From: Microstegium vimineum | Lineage: Eukaryota > Streptophyta > Magnoliopsida > Poales > Poaceae | NCBI GenBank assembly: GCA_022036555.1 | Contig: CM039128.1 | Span: 21,592,171-21,656,170, forward strand | Length of the DNA stretch: 64,000 nucleotides | Reading direction: 5' to 3' | In this document: in pieces, positions 54,560-64,000 of the stretch | Numbering within the stretch: position 1 is the stretch's first letter | Layout of the letters: the number at the start of each line of letters is the position of its first letter | The notes under the pieces: model-generated | Databases searched by the model: none | Seen by the model: only the letters and a program-made list of their open reading frames with translations | Told to the model about the DNA's origin: nothing | Position numbers and translations under genes: made by a program

Positions 54560-57441
54560 CTAGTTGCGGTTCTTGGACTTATCAGCTGCCCTTGGAGCTG
54601 CAAAAGGAAAAAAAAAAAGAGAGACATGGATTATTTAGGGAAGTCAAAGTAAAAAATGGCGCCAAACCTATTACATTAACTCTGGAGTTGAATTAGAATA
54701 CCTTGTTAGCAAGTGACAACTATGATTCAAATTTCCCAATTTCAACATTTAACTATTAATTTGACACCTGTAACTATATAATTAATACATGATTTTTATG
54801 TGCGCTCCGAACTGACAATGAAATACTTGGTTCTAGTGTTGATAACAGTACTAATAGGGAAACTAGGCAAACCTCATCGTGCAGGGAGCATATTTAAAAT
54901 TTTCTTTCAGAATCTAATTTTTATATTTTAATTATTTTGCAGTGGTTTTTTACAAGAAGGTGAAAGGAAACTTTAATTCAATGTTAATTTTTTTGAAATG
55001 CAAAATGCAACTGATGATGTCTAGTTCATCCCATGCTTCTGATTTTGATCCTACATTTGAGTGCTATGTACAAGATGGCAAAAGAGAACTATTACCACAG
55101 ATGCAGGGACCATGAATTATCTTCCCTTCGTAAGGAACTCATATAAAAAATTGTATCATGTACAACCAAGAACACAACCTACTTGGAACATCATATCATG
55201 TACCATCCCACTATATCCACCAACAGACAAAGAAAATATGATTACCACAACAATACACTAAACAGAATAGGAGTACAAACTTACCAAGTCCAATTGCATC
55301 TGATCCTTTCATGATCCTGAGCCTGCGGCAAGAGTCAGCGAACATCCTACAATTGGAGTGAAAAAAATGTGACGCTAAATATGTATTTAGTCAAGAAAAT
55401 GAGCCACAAAATCAAATTGGTGATTAGTTTAGTTCCATTTCCATTATTTTAGTAAGATCAGTGTACTTACTCCCATGGTACATCGCCGACAAGCATCCAA
55501 TCTCCATCCTTGTCCTCATAAGTCAGAACATATTCACCATCCTTGCGGTACTCAGATAAGCCGTCCTGGCCTGATATGGCATTACACCCATACTAACCTG
55601 TAAGACCAATAAAAGGAAAACAGAAGAGAACCTCTTCTTGTACTAAAATTTCTACTGAAGAGACCTGGACCTTATTTTCATTTTCATGATTTTAAGGAGG
55701 TAGTGAAAACTAATGAGATATTAGATATATAAATACAGGACCATAGATCTCCAAATTTCAGAAATATATAGGGGATGTCACTCTCATAGTGATTAGTAGC
55801 TTTCTGGAATAATACTCAGGACTCGAAGATATCCTCGAATAATCATACACATGGAGCCAAAATTTATTTTGCCTTACAGGAGATAATATCTTTCTAAGAA
55901 AAACTTGATACGGATGCAATAACTAAATAATCAGCAGCGAATTTGTTTAGCAAGGAATATAAAGTTCACCAAAGAACCCAAAAGAAAAATGGAAAAGAAC
56001 GTGTGCCAGATTGTTTGTAATCTTACATTTACTTAAGGGTAAGTTGAAGCTATTGCTTATCCTAGGAATCATGTATGATGCTTTTTTAAAGGCTTCTTGA
56101 TGTACTTCTAACACAATCCACATCAAAATGAAACTCAATTACATACTGACGGGCCATCCGAAAGAGTGAGAGTAACCCGAGACATCTCACCAGTACTGAA
56201 GCCACTGAACATCTTCTCAAGCGCAGTCGACAAGTCCTTGTAGTTCTTGTAAGTCTTGAGATCAATCTTCCTGAGGTACGGTGCGCCATCCATGCTGACC
56301 TTGACGTACAGGAACCCCTGTCCCTGCTTGGCCTCAGCATCCTCCTTGTTGCCCTTCAGCTGGGTGGTAGCCATCGTGTTCTTGCGGTAGCTGCGGATTG
56401 GTGGCCATCCGACCACCTGAGCTCTGCACAACGCCACACGTGAGCTCAATAATCTTTACAACCACCGAACGAAGAGGTAGATCAGGAGAGGCTCTACCGG
56501 TGACAAAATAAAGAAACGAAATTTGGCGAATTTTGGGACAAAAGTCACAGAATTTGAGCTAGGTAATGCCAAATCAAAATGTTATGAACAAAATACAACC
56601 AAAACAAAGCAAGAGAGGAGAGAAAAGATGAGAAGAGCTTGAACAAGCAAGAAAAGTGAAAAAGAAAACCAAGGAAGCTGAAGATAAATTTTGGAGGAAA
56701 AGTGGGAATTCAAAAGAACATCACAAAGCTGCAACTTCAGTTTTCCGCCTCTAGGCCCCAAGACAAACCGAAATTCCCACCCAAAAAACAGTAAAAACAA
56801 ATCGAAAATACGAAGCCAAGAGAGATCCCCTGACATACAATCCAGCCCCTTTCAATTCCTCCTACCCTTTTGTTTCCCTGAAAAGCACAGAATTTCCAAA
56901 GATAATCTTCTGTTACAGAACCTGCAAATGTCATAAACTCCAAAAGGCCAGCAAGATTTCCCAAACAGCAGAAAAGGGGCAACAATCACAATTTGCAAAC
57001 CACTAGTGGCCGCAGTCCCAAGAACCATGGAGAAACGACAGATGAACTGGCAAAGCGCCAAGCTTTCCCCCAATTTTTTTTTTTTGAGGCAATAACACCC
57101 CAAGATCCACTTCCACACTCCACCTACTTCGCGGCAGGCTGCGGCGTCGCTGCAACTTTCTTGTCGTCGTCCTCCTCTTCCGCCACCTTCTTTCCCTTCC
57201 CGGAAGCGGCAGAGGGCGATGGCGGGGGCGCCTCGTCAGAAAACCCGCGCTTGGCGCCCTTGGCCGGGAGCAGGTCCAGGGTGGTAGCGGAGGCAGCCGC
57301 GACACGGCGGTCCGGCGACCCGGACCCCGGCAGACCGAGGCGGAGCTCGGTACCCTTCAGGTCGTCGCCGGCATCGGCAGCGGTGGCAGCGGCCGCCGGC
57401 GGCGAGAGACCTATGTAGTCGAGCTCGAGTGGGGGCGACAT
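54560..57441 (-). CDS. IAA: Aux/IAA transcriptional repressor, 248 aa, five exons, intact
   Basis: CDS exons on the minus strand, all GT-AG: 57441-57128, 56423-56191, 55570-55471, 55346-55285 and 54597-54560 (747 nt with stop). Domain I has the EAR-type repression motif LRLGLPG (residues 33-39), which recruits TOPLESS co-repressors. KR at 64-65 and the degron VGWPP (109-113) are the parts bound by TIR1/AFB with auxin. Domains III/IV (about 140-232) form a PB1 fold: a basic face (YVKVSMDGAPYLRKIDL) and an acidic OPCA-type motif (DKDGDWMLVGDVPW, 202-215) used to pair with ARFs. The C terminus KSKNRN is basic. I chose MSPPLELDYIGL rather than the upstream in-frame ATG at 57663, since that stretch is low-complexity UTR-like. 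No lesions were seen; this is the one convincing host gene here. It acts in the nucleus in auxin signalling. Confidence 0.93.
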
Positions 57442-57666
57442 GGGGAGCAGCAGGACATGAACCGGAGGGTGGGGGAGGTGAGGAGTGGCTGTTTGTGTGT
57501 GGGGATAGCCGGTAGGGGGAGAGTGGGAGTCTGGGAGTGGAAGGGGAGAGAGTGGGAGTGGGAGCCGGAGCGAAGAGTGGTTTTGTTTGAGGTGAACAGG
57601 TGAAGCTTCCGTGGGTGCCGTCGAGCTGGCTTGAGTGGTGTTTGGGCCCGAGAGAGGTGTCACGTC
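57442..57666 (-). promoter_or_regulatory. 5' UTR/proximal promoter of the Aux/IAA gene
   Basis: Strongly pyrimidine-rich on the coding strand (CTCTCTCCCCTTCC-like), typical of a plant 5' UTR. No clear TATA box lies within it. The MITE at 57667 begins directly upstream, so core promoter elements may lie in the MITE. Confidence 0.45.
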
Positions 57667-57985
57667 GGTGTTTAATACTAACTACAAGTATTAAATAGAA
57701 CCTTAATTATATAAAAATTAATTATAGAAGTATTAACGAATTTAAAGACCGATGTATTAAATCTAATTAATTTATTATTAGTACATGTTTACTATGTAGC
57801 ATTATATTATAGAATCATAGGCTAATTACTAATTAGGCTTAATAAATTCATATAAATTCATCTCGCAAATTAAAATCTATCTGTGCAATTAGCTTTACAA
57901 TTAGTCTATGTTTAATACTCTAAATTAGTTTTAAATATTCAATGTGACAAGGAATAAATTTTAGAAGGTAGAGACCAAACGCCCC
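57667..57985. mobile_element. MITE remnant upstream of the Aux/IAA gene
   Basis: AT-rich, about 319 bp, between GGTGTTT and ACCAAACGCCCC. Interior words (AATTAGGCTTAATAAATTCAT, TCTCGCAAATTA, GTCTATGTTTAATACTC) belong to a very common grass MITE type. Terminal repeats are only partly kept. Confidence 0.6.
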
Positions 57986-58034
57986 TTTACCATGTAATCC
58001 ATGGATTTGCATGTAATAGAGGGTAGAGACCAAA

Positions 58035-61000
58035 CTCCCTCTGTGTAACACCCGGAAAATTGAATTTTGAAAATAGATTGAAATTGAGTTGATTTTGAAT
58101 TTTGTGCTCATAAAAATTTAGGAAAATAAAAACATTTTCATAAAATTAAAATTTGCCTTAGAGTTAGAAATATGTTTGAGCATTCATGCCCTTGCATATT
58201 TTTGTTTGAGTGGTTTTATCTAAAAGATAAAAAAAGAATTTCAAAATGGATTTGTGAAATGATTTGCAAAATTAGTTTTAAAGGAAAAGGAAAAAGAATA
58301 AAACCTTTCTCTCTTTCCCTCCTTGGCCCAAAGGCCCGACCTCCTCTTCTCTCCTGCGCCCACTGGCCCAGCCCAGCGCAGGCTTTCCCCCTCTCCCCGC
58401 ATGGGCTTCCCCATCCCGGCCCCCGCGTCCTCCTTCCTCCCTGCCGATTCGGCCCAGCATAGTCTCGGCCCAGCACATCGGCCGCAGGCCCGCGCTGAAC
58501 TGCCTTCCCCTCCCTCTCCTCTGTGCGGCTGACTGCTTGGGCCCACTTGGCAGCGTCGTCTTCCTCCTGTCTCGTCCTCGTCCCGGACTCTGCCGAAGCA
58601 GAGAACCGACCCCGCCCTGCCGTTGTGGAGCGCCGGGACTCCTCCCCCTCCTTGGCTCCTTTAAATAGCGGGCGTACCCCTCTTGTTTCTCCCCGAACCG
58701 AAGCCCTCGCCACCCTCGGCGCTCGCCAATTGCATCTCGCCGAGAAGCAGAGAGCCGCGGCCGCCATTGAATGCCCCTCGAGCTCCACTGTCACCCGCAA
58801 GCCGCCCAGTCGACTTCGGAGCAAGGTAAGGGATCCGGGGTACCTACTCCCTCGCTCGGTTCTGTTTCTTGTTGTCCTCGCCGTCCCGCCACCGTACGCA
58901 GGCAACCGAAGCCGCCCCGTCGCGCCGCCGACAGTCTCCGTTGCTCCACCGGCCTCACGGAATTCCTTGGCGAGATCACGTTCACCGTCTCTCTCTCCTG
59001 AGCCCTTTTTTTCTTCGTTTGGTGACCCGAGGGCCCTAATCGCTTGCTCCGGCGAGCTCTGGAGCTCTGTCAATGGCCACCGCCGCACTAGAGGCGTTGG
59101 GACTGGCCGGTCATCCCCTTCCTCCCCCTCGATCTCTTTTCCACCGTCCGATCTGAGATCAAGGGCCAAGAAAAGAACATACCCCTCCGTTGGCATATAT
59201 GTTAAAGAGCCCCTGCCTTTTCTTCTTTTCAACCCGCAGTCCTGCCTCTGATTTAAATCCTGAATTTTTTATTTTTTTAATTCCAAAATTGTTCCATCTA
59301 TTTACAAGTATGCCACTGTTTTTCAAAAGCCCGTAAAATCTTCGTTTTAGCTCCGATTCGATCCGTTTGAGTTGCATTAGCTTCGTAATTTCAAGATCTA
59401 TCTAATGATATAGTTTTCATCTATGTTATATACTTTTGAAAAATAAATTTTAGTTAATCTCTTTTAATGAATTAATCTTATATAGAAAATCTTGTTTAAT
59501 TTATAACCTCTACGTTCTAGATCTGTTTTGTCCCATTCTAGTTGCGTTGGTTTCGTAACGATAAGATCTACATGGTAGTAACAGTAATAAATATGTTTTA
59601 TTCTTTCAAGTAAAATGATAATTGATTAATCTATAAGCAATGGTTTTCCAATTAAAACAAATTAGGGTTTCCACCTCGGCTTTTCATAAAATAATATATA
59701 CCTAGTTTAATCTTGTTTTCCAAGAAAATATAATGTGAATTAATTCAGTTTGGGTATTTCTCCGAAGTATCCAATACATGCTTTTTATATAGATAAAATG
59801 AATGAAGCCTAGTTTTCTTTTTAAAGCTAATCTTTCGGTAGTCGTTTCTTTTCCGCTATAGATCCGATTAGCGTGGTTCTCGCGTCTGTGTGATCGTAGG
59901 AAGACGTAGATTTATTTTAAAGCTCTTTTCATTGATTGGTGTATTGTTCTAAATTAGATCTATTATATGCTATGTATGTTTGTCCAGCTGCTTGTGTGGT
60001 GCTTATGATCTTGTCCAATCGGTGAGATTACGTGGAGATCAAGAAGAAGATATCTGAAGTTGAGAATAAGTTGAAGAACGGAATCTAAGCGTTTAAGGCA
60101 AGTATAGCATGGGATCTTCCTTGTTGTCCTATTCACCTTAAATACTTAATTCATATACATGTGTCTACCTTGTTACCTGTAAGGATTACCTAGATTTGAT
60201 ATCCTGTGCCTTGTCACCTTTGAGGGTTTGCATATGGGTAGCTTGTGCTAGTGCTCATAAATAATAACCATGATCTTGTAACTTGACTAATGATATATGC
60301 AATAACGATAAAAGATGACTTTTTAGCAACGTGGACTATAGGTGGAACATCAGGAACTCACACCTGTGTTCTCACTCATAGGGATATTTTTGTAAGAGAT
60401 TACCCGAGAAAACAGTACTACAATAAGCTAATGGGCTCTGGCTTGACTCAGTATTAGGCTTTTGCTAGTTTGTGGCAACTTACCCGAGAGGGCGCAAGAA
60501 GGGCTCTGAGAAAGTGGGGGCTTGGCCTGCTAGAAGGTGCACTGCGGTGACTTCTGGGAGGGGAGTTCTTACGATCTCGTTAAAGGGAACTTGTAGCGGG
60601 TTGTTACCTATTAGTGGAATCTGTGAACGGTCTCGTAGTGAACCCTGCCGACCTTCCTTGGTAGAGGGTTAAGAGGCTGATCTCCTCGGGCGAAAGGGCA
60701 ATTCACGACTTGTGGGTAAAGATGTACACCTCTACGCAGAGTTAAAAACTATCATGATAGCCGTGCTCACGGTTAAGAGCGGCTTGGACTCCTTACTGTG
60801 TGATGTCCTTATGTCATGGCTCATTAGTTGTTATTTGTTATTGATTATTGTGACTTGTTCATATAAGCATTATATCTTGTTCACCTGATCATGTGGTTAT
60901 TTGGGCTTATGTTGAACTTGATGCTACTCCTCTGCTAAAACTATGACTCACTTAAAAGCTGATGCAGTTAAACCTGTGTCTATCCTTTTTGAGCCTCATG

Positions 61001-61573
61001 AACCCCATGTTATCTTGTTGAGTACGACATGTACTTACGCTTGTTTTATTTTCAATACTTGGATAAAAATCCCGGATGGGTACTAGATTGCAAGGGTTGG
61101 AAAAGATAGGCTTGTGATCAACCAGTCAGTTGGTCCTTGTGGAATTGGAGTCTTCACCCGAAGATCGGAGTTGTCTTTCCGCTGTTCGTTGTGTTGAGGT
61201 TATCCTTTGACCTTATATGTTATGTATTTAAGTATTGTCTTTTGATACTACCTTAATTTGTAGCTATATGTGAGATTTGACTTCCTGGGCTCACATATGG
61301 TGTATATCTGGTTTTGTTCTTAAAACCGGGTGTGCCACTCTGTTCCTGAATAAATAAATTACTAAAATTATCTAAAGTTAAACTTTTTAAATTTTAATTA
61401 AATTTCTAGAAAAATATGTTAAAATTTATGATATCAAATTATTATCATTATATATTACTATAGAATATGCTTTTATAATATGCTCATGTTACGTCATAAA
61501 AGTTGTTACTACTCTTTTGTCTTTTTTATAAAGTTGGCTAAACTTTTGATAGTTTTGGAGGAGACGGAGGGAG
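58035..61573. mobile_element. Stowaway-like MITE split by a solo LTR
   Basis: CTCCCTCTG at 58035-58043 and TTCCTGAATAAAT from 61343 form one Stowaway-type left end (CTCCCTCTGTTCC). The right end GGAGACGGAGGGAG stops at 61573 and is followed by TA. The solo LTR sits inside the left terminal repeat. Without it the MITE is about 240 bp. The left TA is not preserved. Confidence 0.7.
58044..61337 (+). repeat. Gypsy-type solo LTR with TSD CTCTG
   Basis: 3294 bp, begins TGTAACACCCGG and ends CCGGGTGTGCCA (imperfect inverted ends). CTCTG is duplicated at 58039-58043 and 61338-61342. TTTAAATAG at 58660-58668 is a possible TATA box, upstream of a GC-rich leader-like stretch. No internal retroelement genes were found, so it is a product of LTR-LTR recombination. 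Confidence 0.88.
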
Positions 61574-61575
61574 TA

Positions 61576-62600
61576 CGTTTGGGTTTTGATAATTAAATAA
61601 TAAATAATATTAAACTAATGACTTTATGACTTTATATAAGACAAGAAAGGTTAAGCGATAGAAGTGAGCTACATGAAGGCCATGGATATGAGATGACACA
61701 GACTATGTGATTCAACAACTCAACAAGATGAAAATGGAGATGAAGGATGGAAAAAGTGAAGGCCAATGCATATTCATTGGTATTTTTAACTGTCACTACT
61801 AAAAATCAAAGTGCACATCAAGGCGCCAGAAATACATATAGTATTAATGTTCCCTAAAATAATGTATGTGTAGATAGATTGATAGCTTATAATTATGATG
61901 GATGAATAAACTCAAACACTTACTCTAAAAGGGGTAAACCTAGAGATAGAGCACATATATGATGACTGTAGCATTTAGAGCACTTTTTATGTTGATAACA
62001 GCAAGTATAAAAAGATTCAAAAGAAATTAATTCCTAAGCCATTCTAGTCACATGGCAAAGCATATGTTAATATACATACTTAGTAGTGCTTTAAAGATCT
62101 TTATATGTAAGCATAAGGCATATTACATAAGAAGATCAACAACAAAGCTTGATGTTATTAGCATTCGGGTCTTACTTGTCATACAGACAAGAGGTGGACA
62201 ACAAAGGACTCAACGAGGCTGTCACCCTCATGATCTACCACATGATCCGAAATGTTTGGTGCATCCACAAGTACACAATTTATATCACCCTACTTACACA
62301 ATGTCGACCACTCACTCCATTCATCAACATGATTGAGTGCTTTGTGATCTTAAGCATAAATATAATATCAATGTAACTAAGCATATAATTCATATAAACT
62401 AAGAACATAGTACATGAATAGAATGAAGATCAGTGTCTTAACAAATGTAGAAAATAGAGGATACATGAGCTTTGTGTTGATGGTAATTAACTACTATATT
62501 AAAAGATCAATTAAACTATGGAAAAGGCTATAAAAACAATCACCAACATACAATAGGGTTTAAACCGATAATATTTCACAATTTTGGTGAATTATTATTT
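61576..62600. other. Unannotated AT-rich stretch
   Basis: No recognised gene. Frames at 62052-62376 are short and without domains. It may belong to the LTR that follows. Confidence 0.4.
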
Positions 62601-63975
62601 TCCAGGGATTAAATAGGGGAAACAACAGTTGAAATCAAGGTACAACTATCACAGATTGGGATAACACGTAATCGGGATGGAAACCGATGTGTGAAGACTC
62701 TAGAAGGCGCAAGAAGACACCAGAAGCCGTCGGGCGCCGAGGGGCTGCCAGGTGGGGACGACCAGACCCACCCCTAGGCTAGTCAGGGCCCCCATAAGAT
62801 CTGAGTCCCGTCCAGTTACGACCTCCCTAACCGACATTTAGATCCAATCTAAGCTATTGTTCAAGGTCGGCTGCTGTTCATCCCACCAGACTATAAATAA
62901 AGGGGTAGACCCCCCCTCCCTGAAGGCATTCATATCAATCTATAAATTAATCTCAGTTAGGTCAAGAGGTGTCCTTTGAAAGGATAACCTCAGAGCTCCA
63001 CCATCTAGGGCATAGCTAGATTAGAATAGAAGTACAGGCGACAAGCATAGCTTGGATTCTGGATTAGTCATGAGGAGACTCGGTAAACCCTTGTAATCAT
63101 CTCTTCTAACACAATATTGTTCATCTAGTTCATCATTCTTTATCTTCTAGTTCTTGTTCTAGTTGAATCTTATTGCTCTAAATATGACTACATGTTCGGT
63201 TGTTTATACATTCTTAGTTATAATGTTCATCATCTACTTTGATTATATATCTAGCATAGATAGATTATGTTCATGTCATTACTCATGTTGATATATCACT
63301 CATTCATTAGATCAATGGGTGGGTGATAATCATAGTGTAAGTGTTGTGCTTAGACATTGTTTATCTATGAATGTCCCCTATGTTCCGGACCATGTGGTAG
63401 ATCGCGGGTGTGACATTCTCGTTGAATCCTCTATAATCCACTCCCTGATAGGACTATGCATGACTAGTAAGTCTCCGATCACGGTTGTGCTCTGTTCTCA
63501 GCCGGGCTTAGTGATGGTCGCTTGATTATGCACGTTAATATAATTTATCTATGATTGCTACATATATTGCACTAATTACAGTAGGTTATGACTTATAATT
63601 AGAATAACATAGGAGTAGTCTTTAATCTTCTATTCTTGTCAATGCTAGTGCTATAGATGGAAATACTCTTAAGATAATCCTGGACATGTGTTTATCTATC
63701 TTTATCATTTATCTTTATCTATTATTAGATCAATTCCCTGTTTTGAGTAATAATCTAGTGGAACTCATATCATGTGTGTGCATGTGTAAAAGTTATAGCT
63801 TCTCATTATCCTACCTTCTAGATCCTTCCCTATGGTAAAATATAAAAAACAATACCTGAAACTTTTTCAGGATGAAATGCTACAACGAGTGTATTTTATC
63901 TATGCGTTTGCGCATAACCTTATATATATTTAGATGCCTAGTTGTTGAATAATATTTAGCACCCTACTGCAACAT
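62600..63975 (+). repeat. Athila-like Gypsy LTR fragment (tentative)
   Basis: Contains CTATAAATAAAGG at about 62890 and a leader-like run (ACCATCTAGGGCATAGCTAG). Near the end, GAAATGCTACAACGAGTGTATTTTATCTATGCG resembles the 3' part of grass Athila-type LTRs as I know them. A possible terminus CTGCAACA lies near 63975. Neither end is proven. Confidence 0.4.
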
Positions 63976-64000
63976 TTTATTCCAATGTGCCCAACAGTAA

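Noticed and set aside
57442..57663. Upstream in-frame extension of Aux/IAA starting at 57663
   Set aside because: The added 74 residues are low-complexity Pro/Ser/Leu/His from a pyrimidine-rich UTR, and Aux/IAA proteins normally start close before domain I.
58216..59232. 338-aa minus-strand ORF (and 58523-59251 plus)
   Set aside because: It falls wholly inside the solo LTR in a GC-rich leader region. Both strands are open and no domain is seen.

Overview
This is plant nuclear DNA, almost certainly from a grass and probably a panicoid such as Sorghum or a relative (inference). The support is a full set of grass repeats (Sirevirus Copia, Tat-type Gypsy, several CACTA families, Stowaway and Tourist-like MITEs), a decayed DUF1618 gene of the type abundant in cereals, and one Aux/IAA gene. 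No bacterial, organellar or CRISPR features were seen.

Layout. 1-3030: minus-strand Gypsy element (gag, PBS, 5' LTR) running off the left edge. 3717-16162: plus-strand Sirevirus with intact gag, pol broken by one frameshift, an env-like third ORF behind an LTR-like internal promoter module, and a truncated 3' LTR. 16163-18602: CACTA remnant with a five-exon PTTA/En-Spm-type gene. 18603-22324: partial second Sirevirus on the minus strand, its LTR fused directly to integrase. 22325-24000: CACTA remnant with a Ulp1-like cysteine protease gene, ending inside a DUF1618 pseudogene (24001-25195). 25196-27703: AT-rich DNA, a possible LINE tail and an unrecognised GC-rich block.

27704-42430: a complete Tat-lineage Gypsy insertion with matching ACTTC target duplications. 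It holds a decayed gag-pol with dual RNase H and, on the opposite strand, an intron-containing gene with its own TATA box. 42431-46450: a three-level nest, a CACTA with TTGCCGAGTG repeats holding a second CACTA (TSD AAC) holding a Copia solo LTR (TSD CTGGG). 47201-51319: a probable large Gypsy LTR.

52446-61573 contains the only convincing host gene, a five-exon Aux/IAA repressor on the minus strand (54560-57441). It has a 295-bp tandem duplication downstream, and a MITE plus a Stowaway split by a 3.3-kb solo LTR (TSD CTCTG) upstream. The right end carries an Athila-like LTR fragment. Most of the window is therefore nested retrotransposons and DNA transposons in different states of decay around one auxin-response gene. 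The most interesting points are the duplicated promoter architecture in the Sirevirus, the independently promoted antisense gene of the Tat element, palindromic motif clusters that recur in several LTR families, and the transposon-borne Ulp1 protease.
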